From: Arenibacter certesii DSM 19833
GTDB lineage: Bacteria; Bacteroidota; Bacteroidia; Flavobacteriales; Flavobacteriaceae
Direction: 5' to 3'
Assembly: GCF_000429545.1 (NCBI RefSeq)
Contig: NZ_AUCB01000004.1
Span: 62,001 to 126,000, forward strand
DNA length: 64,000 nucleotides
The stretch's first letter is position 1, and every line of letters starts with the position of its first letter. Both the position numbers and the translations under genes were made by a program. The notes under the pieces were generated by a model that worked only from the letters and a program-made list of their open reading frames with translations, ran no database searches and was not told where the DNA came from. Positions 46,686-57,197 of the stretch are shown in pieces.

Positions 46686-47672
46686 GTGAAAATATTTGTT
46701 GGTATTCTTTTCTGCTTTTTTACTTTTTTTAATCCTTTAAAGGGGAGAAAGCTCGTTACAGCACATCGTACCGTGAATTTAATGGGAAGTAAATTCGATA
46801 TTACTGTTGTGGCGGATAATGAAGAGATGGGATATATCAATATAGAGGAAGCTATATCGGAAATAGAGCGAATAGATAAAATGCTTTATGCGGGTGACCA
46901 AAATTCTGAAACACATTTAATCAATTCCAATGCAGGTATTAAGCCTGTAAAGGTGAGCTATGAGATGTTTAGGCTTATAGAACGGACTATTGAGATTTCA
47001 AAGCTTACTAATGGAGCATTTGATATAAGTCAAGAGGGAATGGACGTGGTTTGGGATTTTAAAAGCAACGTTGATAATGAATCTATTAAGGATGAGTTGT
47101 CATTGAGCTTAACTAATGTGGGATATCAAAATATTGTCCTCAATGCCAAGGATCTCACTGTATTCTTAAAGAAAAAAGGGGTTAAAATTGGGTTTGGAGC
47201 CATTGCTAAGGGATATGCAGTAGATAAGGCAAAAGAACTTCTAGTGAGAAAACAAGTCTTAGGCGGAGCAATTAATGGCGCTGGCGATTTTACAACCTGG
47301 GGAGTAAAGGCAAATGGAGAAAAATGGATGATCGGGATAGCAAATCCTGTCGGCTTTGCGAAAATGTTCTCATGGATTCCCGTATTGGAGTCTTCGGTTT
47401 CTACCACCGAGAGTTGCAATGATTTTGTCCCCCTTGAAAATACTCGATTCTCATCAGTATTGGATCCCAGGACGGGTTATCCTGCTGTGGGGGTTAATAG
47501 GGTATCTGTGTTTTCTAAAAGTGCAGAGCTTTGTGATGCCTTGTCTACAGCGGTTTTTGTTCTTGGGGTGGAACGAGGCTTAGCCATAATTAGCCAATTG
47601 GATGGAACAGAGGTTATTATTGTAGATAACAATAATGTGATGCACAAAACGGAGGGTATTTTGTTGGACTAA
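46686..47672 (+). CDS. apbE: ApbE-family FAD:protein FMN transferase
   Basis: A 328-residue protein starting at a GTG codon, with a signal peptide in the first 20 residues. Family motifs are HRTVNLMGSKFDIT, the GFGAIAKGYAVDKA helix, the GAINGAGDFTTWG segment, and SVLDPRTGYPA. It attaches FMN from FAD to Thr residues of exported or membrane flavoproteins such as Na+-NQR or Rnf subunits. No such target gene is seen in the window. The flanking gaps on both sides are about 400-550 nt. Confidence 0.92.
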   Translation: MKIFVGILFCFFTFFNPLKGRKLVTAHRTVNLMGSKFDITVVADNEEMGYINIEEAISEIERIDKMLYAGDQNSETHLINSNAGIKPVKVSYEMFRLIERTIEISKLTNGAFDISQEGMDVVWDFKSNVDNESIKDELSLSLTNVGYQNIVLNAKDLTVFLKKKGVKIGFGAIAKGYAVDKAKELLVRKQVLGGAINGAGDFTTWGVKANGEKWMIGIANPVGFAKMFSWIPVLESSVSTTESCNDFVPLENTRFSSVLDPRTGYPAVGVNRVSVFSKSAELCDALSTAVFVLGVERGLAIISQLDGTEVIIVDNNNVMHKTEGILLD

Positions 47673-48068
47673 TCAACGCTTCCAATAATTTTGTTCTTCT
47701 ATATTAAAATTAGGTGCATAGTGGAAGGTATCAGTTTGCGATTTGAATTTCTCTAATATAATTCCTGGTCTTTTATTGAACTTATCACTAAGTATATTCT
47801 CTAAAATTACTTTAAATCTTTATGATCAAGTAATTTCTAATATCACACTTATGGGCGTTTAGGAGGATTCAATATCCCCTTAAATAGCTTTATGTATGTT
47901 ATAATTAAGAATTTATAGAAGCATATAGCGGTTTGGTATAAGGGACTTGATAGTAAAAAAAATAGGAAACGTAGTGTGAAATCTGATGAAATGATTTCAT
48001 CTAATCAAATTGGATATGGTTAAATGTACAAATTTATCGTAAATTCGCGTAACGATAGAAGTTAGTGT
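47673..48068. other. Gap with a coding-like minus-strand stretch
   Basis: This 396-nt gap has no intact gene. On the minus strand, positions 47822-47673 read as 49 sense codons with protein-like composition, ending NIEEQNYWKR and a stop, but with an upstream in-frame stop and no usable ATG. It may be the tail of a deleted gene. The rest shows nothing recognisable. Confidence 0.3.
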
Positions 48069-49145
48069 ATGATTGATAAATTAAATATAGTAAAACAGCG
48101 ATTTGATGAGGTTTCGGACCTTATCATCCAGCCCGGGATTATTTCCGATCAGAAGCGATATGTGGAGTTGAATAAGGAATATAAAGACCTAAAGAAGCTG
48201 GTAGATAAAAGAACGCTTTATCTAGAAATCACCAATAATATTGAGGAAGCCGAGGAAATACTGGCAGATGGAAGTGATCCAGAGATGTCCGAGATGGCTA
48301 AAATGCAACTGGAAGAAGCCAAGGATAAACTACCTGGGCTGGAAGAAGAAATTAAATTTCTACTAATACCTAAAGATCCCGAAGACTCTAAAAACGTGGT
48401 GGTTGAAATCCGTGCCGGAACCGGAGGGGACGAGGCTAGTATTTTTGCAGGAGACCTGTTCAGAATGTATACCAAGTTCTGCGAATCCAAGGGTTGGAAA
48501 ACCAATGTTATAGATCTTAGTGAAGGAACCAATGGTGGTTACAAGGAAATTCAGTTTGAGGTAACCGGAGAAGATGTATATGGTACCTTAAAATTTGAGG
48601 CAGGGGTACACCGTGTACAACGTGTACCACAAACAGAAACTCAGGGAAGGGTGCATACTAGTGCTGCCACCGTAATGGTGCTTCCAGAAGCGGAGGATTT
48701 TGATGTGCATATAGAGGCTAAGGATGTGCGAATTGATTATTTTTGTTCCTCAGGTCCAGGTGGACAATCGGTGAACACTACTTATTCTGCCGTACGATTA
48801 ACTCACGTTCCAACTGGTTTGGTAGCGCAATGCCAGGATCAAAAATCGCAACACAAGAACAAAGAAAAAGCGTTTAAAGTATTGCGTTCCCGTTTATACG
48901 ATATGGAGTTGGCCAAGAAACAGGAGGAAGATGCTGCTAAAAGAAACTCCCAAGTCAGTAGCGGTGACCGTTCTGCAAAGATTAGAACCTATAACTACTC
49001 TCAGGGAAGGGTTACCGACCATAGAATAGGGTTAACCTTATACGATCTACAAAATATAATAGGCGGGGATATCCAGCGTATTATAGATGAGTTGAGTATG
49101 GTAGAAAATACAGAAAAATTAAAAGAAGCTTCCGAGACATTCTAA
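48069..49145 (+). CDS. prfA: Peptide chain release factor 1
   Basis: A 358-residue class I release factor of standard length. The GGQ motif that triggers peptide release is at residues 231-233 ([10 protein letters not shown]). The stop-codon-recognition loop reads RVPQTETQG, the PxT type of RF1, which reads UAA and UAG. It is cytoplasmic and ribosome-bound. The pyrF gene follows after 5 nt, so the two are co-transcribed. Confidence 0.97.
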   Translation: MIDKLNIVKQRFDEVSDLIIQPGIISDQKRYVELNKEYKDLKKLVDKRTLYLEITNNIEEAEEILADGSDPEMSEMAKMQLEEAKDKLPGLEEEIKFLLIPKDPEDSKNVVVEIRAGTGGDEASIFAGDLFRMYTKFCESKGWKTNVIDLSEGTNGGYKEIQFEVTGEDVYGTLKFEAGVHRVQRVPQTETQGRVHTSAATVMVLPEAEDFDVHIEAKDVRIDYFCSSGPGGQSVNTTYSAVRLTHVPTGLVAQCQDQKSQHKNKEKAFKVLRSRLYDMELAKKQEEDAAKRNSQVSSGDRSAKIRTYNYSQGRVTDHRIGLTLYDLQNIIGGDIQRIIDELSMVENTEKLKEASETF

Positions 49146-49150
49146 AATAA

Positions 49151-49969
49151 ATGACCACCCAGTTTTTAATTGAACAAATTCGTAAAAAGGAGTCCTTTCT
49201 TTGTATAGGATTGGATACGGACCTAGATAAGGTGCCTAATCATCTTTTAAAAGAAGAAGATCCTATTTTTGCCTTTAATAAAGCAATAATAGATGCTACT
49301 CATCACTTATGTGTTGCTTATAAGCCAAATCTGGCCTTTTATGAAGCATATGGTATAAAGGGATGGCGTTCCTTGGAGCGGACTATTGAGTACCTTAATA
49401 TGCATTTTCCAGAACAATTTACCATAGCCGATGCAAAACGTGGAGATATCGGGAATACCTCTACAAGATATGCTAAAGCATTTTTTGAGGACCTTGGATT
49501 TGATTCAGTTACTATAGCTCCATATATGGGCAAGGATTCCGTTGAGCCCTTTCTGGCATTTAAAGATAAACATACCATTCTATTGGCATTGACCTCTAAT
49601 AAAGGAGCCTTTGATTTTCAGACTAAAATGGTAGAAGGGCAAGAGTTGTACAAGCACGTGTTAGAAACGTCCAAGACCTATGAAAACTCGGAGAACCTGA
49701 TGTATGTTGTTGGTGCTACGAAAGCCGAATATCTAAAGGGTATACGCTCCATAATTCCGAATAGTTTTCTGCTGGTGCCTGGGGTAGGGGCGCAGGGAGG
49801 TAGTTTAGAGGAGGTTTGTAAATATGGTATGACCAAAGATGTTGGTCTGTTGATTAATTCCTCTAGAGGTATTATCTATGCCTCCGAGGGTGTAGATTTT
49901 GCAGAGGCAGCTGCGGATAAGGCAAAAGAACTGCAGTTACACATGAGGTTAGCGTTGCAGCATCAGTAA
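49151..49969 (+). CDS. pyrF: Orotidine 5'-phosphate decarboxylase (type 2)
   Basis: A 272-residue protein of the longer type 2 OMP decarboxylase subfamily. The catalytic [10 protein letters not shown] motif is at about residues 96-105. The N-terminal [13 protein letters not shown] and the C-terminal [11 protein letters not shown] and [11 protein letters not shown] phosphate-binding segments are also present. It makes UMP, the last step of de novo pyrimidine synthesis. It follows prfA after 5 nt. Confidence 0.96.
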   Translation: MTTQFLIEQIRKKESFLCIGLDTDLDKVPNHLLKEEDPIFAFNKAIIDATHHLCVAYKPNLAFYEAYGIKGWRSLERTIEYLNMHFPEQFTIADAKRGDIGNTSTRYAKAFFEDLGFDSVTIAPYMGKDSVEPFLAFKDKHTILLALTSNKGAFDFQTKMVEGQELYKHVLETSKTYENSENLMYVVGATKAEYLKGIRSIIPNSFLLVPGVGAQGGSLEEVCKYGMTKDVGLLINSSRGIIYASEGVDFAEAAADKAKELQLHMRLALQHQ

Positions 49970-49973
49970 CCTC

Positions 49974-50171
49974 CTATTGGGATAGGTCTTTCAATATTTT
50001 ATCAATTTTTGTCGCTTTTCGTTCAAAGAATTCCGCAAGTCTGGAATCGGTGTATTTTATATTAGCTGCCTTCTCCATAAAATTATGGTATTGTTCCTCT
50101 AAAAGGGGTCTTGTATCAACGCCATTAGCCATCTGGGTGACGGAGCCTACTTTGCAATTTTGATTTTTCAT
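49974..50171 (-). CDS. Small hypothetical protein, 65 aa
   Basis: A 65-residue protein without a recognised domain, starting MKNQNCKVGSVTQMANG. The C-terminal half is charged and likely helical (LAEFFERKATKIDKILKDL). It lies 4 nt from the end of pyrF in convergent orientation. The reading frame has a good ATG start and a composition unlike a shadow frame, which supports a real gene, but with no family assignment. Confidence 0.5.
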   Translation of the reverse strand: MKNQNCKVGSVTQMANGVDTRPLLEEQYHNFMEKAANIKYTDSRLAEFFERKATKIDKILKDLSQ

Positions 50172-50313
50172 ATCTACGTTACATATTAATATTCTCTTCC
50201 CAAATATACTTCTTATTGAGGGTTTATAAAGTGTGAATTAGTTGTATGTGGTTAAAAATCAGATAATTTGACCTTTTGGCAACCTTTATTTAAACTAGTG
50301 ATGTGGGTTTGGT

Positions 50314-50321
50314 TATCTTTG
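50314..50321 (+). promoter_or_regulatory. Candidate -7 element (TAnnTTTG) for the alpha/beta hydrolase
   Basis: TATCTTTG matches the consensus about 56 nt upstream of the proposed TTG start. Confidence 0.35.
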
Positions 50322-50377
50322 CGGTGTTTTGAGGGCATAGGTGTCTCTTTAATTCTCTTTTAATACTACGATAAGCA

Positions 50378-51157
50378 TTGATTAGTTATACTACTCACCT
50401 TCATAAGGTGTCTAACAAATGGGTCACTTTTGTGCACGGAGCCGGAGGCAGTTCTACTATATGGTACAAACAGTTACGGGAATTTAAAAAACACTTTAAT
50501 GTGCTCCTATTGGATCTTAGGGGTCACGGAAATTCCAAGTTGCATTTAAAAGATGCCTTTTTAGATAAATATACCTTTGATACCATAACTAATGATATAG
50601 TTGAGGTAATAGACCATGAGAAGATTCCGAAGTCCCATTTTGTAGGCATTTCCTTGGGAACTATTCTTATTCGGAACTTGGCCGAAAAATACCCTTCTCG
50701 AGTAGAGAGTATGATTTTGGGTGGTGCCATCATGAAGCTGAACTTCAGGTCTCAGGTACTTATAAGGTTAGGGGTTGTTTTTAAGTCCATAGTTCCTTAT
50801 CTATGGCTGTACAAGTTCTTCGCATTTGTTATTATGCCCAATAAAAACCATAAAGAGTCTCGCACCTTATTTGTTCGGGAAGCTAAAAAGCTTTATCAAA
50901 AGGAGTTTATCCGATGGTTTAAACTAACTTCAGAGATAAATCCTTTATTGCGATTTTTTAGAAGCGTAGATATTAATATCCCTACCTTATATTTAATGGG
51001 GGAGGAAGACTACTTGTTCTTGCCTGCTGTAAAGAAAATGGTAGAAAAACACCGGGTATCTTCCTTAGTTGTAGTTGAGAATTGTGGGCATGTGGTAAAT
51101 GTAGAGCAGCCCTTGTTCTTTAATGAAACCGTTATTAAATATCTATTGGCTAGATAA
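50378..51157 (+). CDS. Alpha/beta-fold hydrolase with TTG start
   Basis: The 259-residue protein has the alpha/beta hydrolase core. The oxyanion segment is FVHGAGGSSTIW, the nucleophile elbow GISLG carries the catalytic Ser near residue 92, the acid lies in LYLMGEEDYLF, and the catalytic His in ENCGHVVNVEQP near residue 242. The start must be at or near the TTG at 50378, since an in-frame TAA sits only two codons upstream and no ATG occurs before the nucleophile region. The substrate is unknown. A bidirectional terminator follows after about 105 nt. Confidence 0.88.
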   Translation: MISYTTHLHKVSNKWVTFVHGAGGSSTIWYKQLREFKKHFNVLLLDLRGHGNSKLHLKDAFLDKYTFDTITNDIVEVIDHEKIPKSHFVGISLGTILIRNLAEKYPSRVESMILGGAIMKLNFRSQVLIRLGVVFKSIVPYLWLYKFFAFVIMPNKNHKESRTLFVREAKKLYQKEFIRWFKLTSEINPLLRFFRSVDINIPTLYLMGEEDYLFLPAVKKMVEKHRVSSLVVVENCGHVVNVEQPLFFNETVIKYLLAR

Positions 51158-51261
51158 GAGTTAAAATTTGTGATATAAAAGTGGGCTTCACGTACAAAGT
51201 ATTCTAGTGGTTACATGAAGAGTTAAAGTTGCTTAATCCTTATTTTGATATTAAAAAAAAA

Positions 51262-51292
51262 GCCTGTCAAAATTAATTTTGACAGGCTTTTA
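51262..51292. terminator. Bidirectional terminator between hydrolase and second SusC/SusD locus
   Basis: A long perfect hairpin (arms around AGCCTGTCAAAATT and AATTTTGACAGGCT) flanked by A and T runs lies between two convergent genes, the hydrolase and the minus-strand susD. Confidence 0.85.
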
Positions 51293-51317
51293 TAATATTA
51301 ACTCAACTTTTAACTAC

Positions 51318-52811
51318 TTAGTTGATGTTAGGGTTATTCTGAATTTCACTCTGTGGAATTTCAAACGTTAATCTACTATCGTTGTAAGGAATTGGCTCCC
51401 CTACAGCCGAAAGGTGGTTAGCTCCACGTGTAATGGTTGCCTTGTTCCTTTTCATAGCCAAGTAGCTTTTTCCTTCCCCCCAAAGTTCAATTCTGGTTTG
51501 TAGGTAAATTTCGTCCAGTAAATCCTGTCCGGCCAACTGATCTACATAAGCAGCATCTGAGGCAGATTCTAATCTTTCCTCCAATAACGCTTTTAAGGAA
51601 GCTTTAGCAGCAGGTTCGTCTCCAGATTTAGCAGCAGTTTCAGCATGTAGCAAATACATTTCTGCTACTCTCATATAAACGTAGTCTGTTGTAACACTTC
51701 TTTGTCCACCAATCTCACGCTCAGGAGCATAAAATTTACCAGTAGGGTATAATACATTGTTGTTTTCTGTTCCATCTTGATCCTCAAACTGGTCTTTTCT
51801 AACATCATTATCAGGAATAGCATTATAAAGATCTACATCAATAACTTTAGGATCTCCTGCCCAAGCGTAGCTATAGGTGAATAGGTCTATTTGTCCCCAC
51901 CAAGATACAAGGTCTAAGTCGTTGTCTAGGGTAATATCTACGCCCCACATCCATCCATTGGTGTTTACATCGTTAAATCCACCAGTAACTTCCTCTTTTG
52001 TCATAAGGCTAAAGTTGCCACCGGTGATCACTTTATTAGCTAATATTGCAGCTTCTGCATCTTGTCCTGTAGCTGCATATGCATAGGCTAAAAGACCTCT
52101 AGCCACATCTTGGTTGATTTCATGTTTAGCACTTCTAGAGAATCCTTCCAATAAATTTATTGCATTGCCAAGGTCGTCTATAACAATTTTATAAACCTCT
52201 TCAGCACTACTCAAAGGTTGGTTGGGTGCTTCAATATCTATGTGGATTGGTAGTATGGGCTCCGATGGTTCAAAACCTTTAGAAAAATAATTTGCTAAAT
52301 AAAAATAAGCAAAGGCTCTAGATGCTTTCGCTTGTCCCATTGTTTGTTTTTCAGTAGCTGTTTCAAGTTCAGCATCGTTTCCACCTAATCCTTCAATAAC
52401 AATATTAGCCGAAAGAATAATTCTATAGTAGAATCTCCAAACTTTATAATTGTTATTATTAGTGTAGTCTACCGTAGAGGTCATATCAGCCACACTACTG
52501 TACCATCCATAGGTAGTCCCGGCCAATACCATATCCGAAGACAACATGTCGCCATAAATATCGTAGCCCTTATGGCCAAAATCGTCATGGTCTAAATCGG
52601 TTCCACCTGATCCTGTTTGGTACATGGTTGCATATATGCCTCGTAAACTAGCTTCTAGTACATCTGGATTTAGCTCTGAAGCATCGTTTATCTGTTCAGT
52701 GGAAATAAATTCAGTAGGTTTCGTTTCTAGATAATCATCACTGCAGCCTAATGTTAATAGGCCTGTAGCGAGTATCGTTATATATAATTTAGATTTCATA
52801 AGTTGTTTCAA
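51318..52811 (-). CDS. SusD/RagB-family lipoprotein (third pair)
   Basis: A 497-residue lipoprotein with the lipobox LLTLGC (Cys23) and mature start SDDYLETKPTEFISTEQIND, which is the classical SusD type and not the SusD-like_2 type of the first locus. The helices AKASRAFAYFYLANYF and YVYMRVAEMYLLHAETA are typical of the family. It should bind glycan at the surface with the SusC encoded 9 nt upstream. No glycoside hydrolase lies nearby, so the substrate cannot be inferred. Confidence 0.93.
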   Translation of the reverse strand: MKQLMKSKLYITILATGLLTLGCSDDYLETKPTEFISTEQINDASELNPDVLEASLRGIYATMYQTGSGGTDLDHDDFGHKGYDIYGDMLSSDMVLAGTTYGWYSSVADMTSTVDYTNNNNYKVWRFYYRIILSANIVIEGLGGNDAELETATEKQTMGQAKASRAFAYFYLANYFSKGFEPSEPILPIHIDIEAPNQPLSSAEEVYKIVIDDLGNAINLLEGFSRSAKHEINQDVARGLLAYAYAATGQDAEAAILANKVITGGNFSLMTKEEVTGGFNDVNTNGWMWGVDITLDNDLDLVSWWGQIDLFTYSYAWAGDPKVIDVDLYNAIPDNDVRKDQFEDQDGTENNNVLYPTGKFYAPEREIGGQRSVTTDYVYMRVAEMYLLHAETAAKSGDEPAAKASLKALLEERLESASDAAYVDQLAGQDLLDEIYLQTRIELWGEGKSYLAMKRNKATITRGANHLSAVGEPIPYNDSRLTFEIPQSEIQNNPNIN

Positions 52812-52820
52812 TTTTTATAA

Positions 52821-55800
52821 TTAAAATTTAGCTCTGACTCCAAAGGTAAAGGTAGATAATGGAGAATAACGGTACATATCAGATGTACCAGCCTCATCTG
52901 TAGATGGGTTAAAACCATCTCTTTTAGATAACAACCATAAGTTGTCTCCAGAAACCCATAAGTTTAAGTTAGACATCCCTATTTTTTCAACATACATTTT
53001 TGGAATAGTATATCCCAATCTAATGTTGTTCAAGTTTAAGAAATCTGACTTAGTGATGAAACGAGTTGAAGATGAAGTCACGTTTTTGTCGTAGTCACTA
53101 GAAATACGCGGTACAGAGGTAACGTCACCAGGCTTTTGCCATCTGTTTAAGATATCTGTATGCCAGTTGTTACCACCTGCTTGATCATTGCCCATTAATC
53201 TTGCATAAGCTGCGTCATAAGCATAACCTCCTACGCTATATAGGAACTGTGCACTTAAATCCCATCCTTTGTAACCTGTACTTAGGTTAAAGGCACCTCT
53301 AACCGTAGGAATTGCAGACTTTCCAATATATTTTTGGGTCGCCTGTGAATAAGTGTCAGTTGTAGTCATTGCTAAGCTGTTTGCTCTTTCTGGGAACTCA
53401 GCCGCATAATCTGCCATGGAAGCAACTCGCTCACTTGCCTGGTACTCACCATCATTGTTTTCGTCAAAGTAATACACATTCCAAGTGCTTACTCCTGTGT
53501 CAGAATTTACTCCTGCATACTCACGGGTATAAAAGTCATATAAAGAATGACCATTAGATCTTCCAAATCTGCCATCAATATCTATAACCTTTTCTTCACC
53601 GGTAGCTGGTTCAATTGGCATTCTGGTCAACTCATTGTCTAATAACTCTCCGTTTACCGTAAAGTCCAAATAGAAATCATCAGTCTTAACCAAATGTGCA
53701 GTTATATCAAATTCCAAACCTTTATTACGCAAAGCACCATCGTTAACTTTAATAAGAGCATATCCAAGTGATGGACCATTTCTTCTGTCAAAAATTAAGT
53801 CGTCCGTGTTTTTAATGTAGTAATCAACAGCAATATCTAATACGCTTCCAATTCCGAATTCAATTCCAGTCTGGAACATCTTAGAAGTCTCCCAGGTTAG
53901 ATCTGGATTTCCCTTAGTGTCAAAAATTAACGAAACTTCATCATTGAGGTTTTGAACATCAAAAAGATCGTATCCTGGATAGTACCCAACACCACCTTGC
54001 TCACCAATTAGACCGTAACTCGCTTTAAGCTTCAAATTGCTTAAGAAATCTTGATTTTGCATAAAGTTTTCGTTGGTAACTGCCCAAGCAAAACCAACAG
54101 AACCAAATGTTCCCCATTTGTTGTTCAAGAATCTAGAAGATCCATCTCGTCTAACCGTTCCAGAAAGGAAATACTTGTTGTCATAGTCATAATTTACTTG
54201 ACCAAAATAACTTTCCAGTGTGTAATCTCTAGTGTAAGAAGTTGCAGGAGAAGAAACTACCGCATTGTTTAATTCGGTTCCAAAAGGATCTACTAGCTTC
54301 GTTTTGTAGGCAGAAAGATACTTTCTTTCCCACGAGTTGTTCTCATGAGCTACCAATGCTTCTAAACTGTGCCTATCAAAACGCTTTTTAAAACGTAATA
54401 AGTTCAACATGTTGTAAGAAAAAACTTCGGTTTTGGTTTTGAAGATAGAACCTCCACTAGTAGCACTAGGGCCGTAGAAAGGACCATTCTGGCCGTCAAA
54501 AGAGCTATTGTAGTACTGCGTACCAAATCTATTCTCTAAAGTAAGATTATCTGTGAACTTAACGTTTAAAGAAGTATTGAAGTTAATTTCATGATTAAAT
54601 CTATTCTCAACGCTGTTGTAAGCGTCAGATATAGCGTTGGTTAAGGCTCCAAAACCTCTTCCTTGGCCGTAATCATAAATGTTGCCACCGTAGTAAGGGT
54701 CAGGCATGGTTTTACCATTTCCATCTCTTAAATATAGTGGGTAAATAGAAGGGATGTTATCTACAAACCAGAAAACACTTCCTGAATCTTCAGATTGACC
54801 ACCATTATTAGTTTCAGATACGGTATAGCCCAAATTCATTGAACCGTCTAACCAGTCTTTTACCTTGTGGTTTACATTTAAACGAGCAGAATAACGCTCA
54901 AAATCAGAGTTTATAGAATATCCTGTATCGTTTAGATACCCAATAGAGCTAAAATAGTTAGTTCTTTCATTACCACCACTTATTTTCAAGTTAGCTTCCA
55001 ATCTGCTAGAAGGTTGAAAAGCGTAATCTTCCCAGTTTTCTGGGTTGTATTTACGGGTAACTCCATTTTTAACTAAACCAGTTGCTGGGTCTATTAGCTC
55101 CGCGCCATCAGCTACATTCCACATATTGTATTTAGAGCTTATACCTCCAGAACGGGAGTCAAATAGTCTGTCGTTTGCATATTGCATTGCTGCTGCCTCA
55201 TCACGACCAAACGCTGCTCCTCTGTTTTTAAGTCCTTCCCAGCTTAATCCTATATATTGCTCGGGGGATTGAATGGTGCTATATCTTGGTAACAAACTAA
55301 AGTTTTGTCCTGTTTTGGTCTCTACTTCAATATAATTGTTTCCATTTCTACCTTTTTTAGTGTTTATTACTACTACACCGTTGGCACCACGTGCACCAAA
55401 GATTGCAGTTGCAGAAGCATCTTTTAAGATAGTGGTAGATTCGATATCACTAGGATTTAAGGCATTAATATTACCATTATAAGGAACGCCGTCTACCACA
55501 TATAAAGGATCTCTGTTACCATTAACCGATCCAAAACCTCTAATTCTGATAGTTGCCGCCTCACCTGGCTGTCCGGAGGTATTAATAACCCTTACCCCAG
55601 CAGATTCACCGGTTAGCGCCTGTGATATATTGGAAACACTCTTACGCTCCAATAACTCAGCATCAATTTGTTTTACCGAACCAGTAAAAGATTGTTTGGT
55701 AGTTGTACCGTATCCTACAACGATAACTTCTTCCAATGCTTGTGCATCCTCTTCCATTTCTACATTAATGGTGTTTGATGCGCCTACCGTTACAGTAACG

Positions 55801-56033
55801 GTTGTTTGACCAATGTAACTAAACCTTAATACATCGCCTTGCTTAGCATTAATGGTGTAATTCCCGTCAAAGTCGGTTTGCGTACCGCTAGTTGTTCCCG
55901 ATACAACGATAGATACTCCTGGTAGGGGTAATTCATCCTTGTCAGTTACCGTCCCGGTAATTGCTTTTTCTTGCGCCATCATTATCAATGTCACTAAGAA
56001 AAGTTTTAAGAATAAAACATACTTAATTTTCAT
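52821..56033 (-). CDS. SusC/RagA-type TonB-dependent transporter (third pair)
   Basis: The 1070-residue transporter has a signal peptide ending near IMMAQ and a carboxypeptidase-like domain (GVSIVVSGTTSGTQTDFDG). A TonB-box-like EEVIVVGYGT follows, then a plug with ATAIFGARGANGVVVINTKK. The barrel ends in the terminal Phe of FTFGVRAKF. It forms an outer-membrane import complex with the SusD that follows after 9 nt. It belongs to the classical RagA type, distinct from the two GH20/GH92-linked copies. It is preceded by an unusually long non-coding region of about 1.1 kb. The AraC-type regulator at 58670 may control it. Confidence 0.95.
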   Translation of the reverse strand: MKIKYVLFLKLFLVTLIMMAQEKAITGTVTDKDELPLPGVSIVVSGTTSGTQTDFDGNYTINAKQGDVLRFSYIGQTTVTVTVGASNTINVEMEEDAQALEEVIVVGYGTTTKQSFTGSVKQIDAELLERKSVSNISQALTGESAGVRVINTSGQPGEAATIRIRGFGSVNGNRDPLYVVDGVPYNGNINALNPSDIESTTILKDASATAIFGARGANGVVVINTKKGRNGNNYIEVETKTGQNFSLLPRYSTIQSPEQYIGLSWEGLKNRGAAFGRDEAAAMQYANDRLFDSRSGGISSKYNMWNVADGAELIDPATGLVKNGVTRKYNPENWEDYAFQPSSRLEANLKISGGNERTNYFSSIGYLNDTGYSINSDFERYSARLNVNHKVKDWLDGSMNLGYTVSETNNGGQSEDSGSVFWFVDNIPSIYPLYLRDGNGKTMPDPYYGGNIYDYGQGRGFGALTNAISDAYNSVENRFNHEINFNTSLNVKFTDNLTLENRFGTQYYNSSFDGQNGPFYGPSATSGGSIFKTKTEVFSYNMLNLLRFKKRFDRHSLEALVAHENNSWERKYLSAYKTKLVDPFGTELNNAVVSSPATSYTRDYTLESYFGQVNYDYDNKYFLSGTVRRDGSSRFLNNKWGTFGSVGFAWAVTNENFMQNQDFLSNLKLKASYGLIGEQGGVGYYPGYDLFDVQNLNDEVSLIFDTKGNPDLTWETSKMFQTGIEFGIGSVLDIAVDYYIKNTDDLIFDRRNGPSLGYALIKVNDGALRNKGLEFDITAHLVKTDDFYLDFTVNGELLDNELTRMPIEPATGEEKVIDIDGRFGRSNGHSLYDFYTREYAGVNSDTGVSTWNVYYFDENNDGEYQASERVASMADYAAEFPERANSLAMTTTDTYSQATQKYIGKSAIPTVRGAFNLSTGYKGWDLSAQFLYSVGGYAYDAAYARLMGNDQAGGNNWHTDILNRWQKPGDVTSVPRISSDYDKNVTSSSTRFITKSDFLNLNNIRLGYTIPKMYVEKIGMSNLNLWVSGDNLWLLSKRDGFNPSTDEAGTSDMYRYSPLSTFTFGVRAKF

Positions 56034-57128
56034 AGAAATTAATTTGTGTTAGTTAAAGATTTAATTTGAGTTTGTTGACTTTAAAGGACTTGAGAATTGG
56101 GTTTTTAACGGCTGCCAAACGTTCTAAAAATCATCACAAATTTTAACAAATTTGTGATTTTCCTTCTCATAGGCAATAAAGCCAATTGGCAAATTAACCA
56201 TAGTAGAATAGAATAAGCATCAATCCCGACCTAAAGTAAAGTAGAGCCGATTTTAATTAACGTTTACTGTATTTGTAAAATGTTGAAAAATAATACGTTA
56301 TATATCAAGTTGTGAAGTGAATAGGATAGTAAAATATGTGGTTGTTTTAGTGGTTTTTGGTCCTTTTTGGTCGATAAAAACGATTGTTCAACACCGTTTT
56401 ACGGTTTTCAGCACCTATGATTAAAACACAATTTTATTAATAATTAGTTAAAATTATCACCAGGCAAATGTTATTTTTATCTAAATTTTAGGAGTTGAAA
56501 ATAGGGTGGAATGCAACTTTATTTTGTTTTTTATAGCATGAGTAGCTTCGTTTATAGCCCTTTCAAATTACTGATTAATCTACGATTGAAGATGTTGTCG
56601 TGATGTTGTTGTCCTAAAAGGGCGTATTTCTATTTTTGTTGCATAATTCTATCAGGGTTATGACTATTTTTTTTCAGAATAGAGGTTTGTGTAAAATGCA
56701 TTATTCAATCATGAATATATTCTTTTCTGTCTTCCTGACTTAGTTAGGGAGGGTAATTTTAAATATGGTTTAAAGCGATTTTTCTTATAAGTTAAAAATT
56801 TAGATTTAATACGGCTATAGGGGAGAAATGGTATTAGAGAGTGCCCCTAATGAATGCGCAGAGAGTGAATATCCTAGTCGGAAATTTATCTTCAGTTTTC
56901 ATAGGAAAACATAATCAAGAGAAATAATTGTATTTGATCAATGGTAGCTAATTAGTTCATATTGTAAATTTTTTACTCTTGCTTAGGCAAAGGAGTCGTG
57001 CTTATAAGTTGTTAGCTTCAAATAAGATTTATTAATGGGTGCTTTCTATAGGTGAGAGTCTTGGTTCTTGAGTGGATGATTTCTTTCTTTATATTAGCTG
57101 TTATTTGTGTGATGGTATGTTTTGAATA
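56034..57128. other. 1.1-kb non-coding region upstream of third susC
   Basis: I find no gene on either strand. It contains an inverted repeat AAAACG-N12-CGTTTT at 56377-56400, resembling the AAACG/CGTTT cores upstream of the other susC genes, and AT-rich sequence throughout. It presumably holds the susC promoter and may be the scar of deleted genes, given the damaged operon just beyond it. Confidence 0.4.
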
Positions 57129-57162
57129 AAAAAACCGTCCAAGATAGGATGGACGGTTTTAA
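57129..57162 (-). terminator. Terminator downstream of orphan lipoprotein
   Basis: A hairpin with arms around AAACCGTCC and GGACGGTTT, with A and T runs on either side, lies about 35 nt after the minus-strand lipoprotein stop. Confidence 0.8.
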
Positions 57163-57197
57163 TTTCATTTAATAATCTAAGTATAGAAGCGTGCCGA

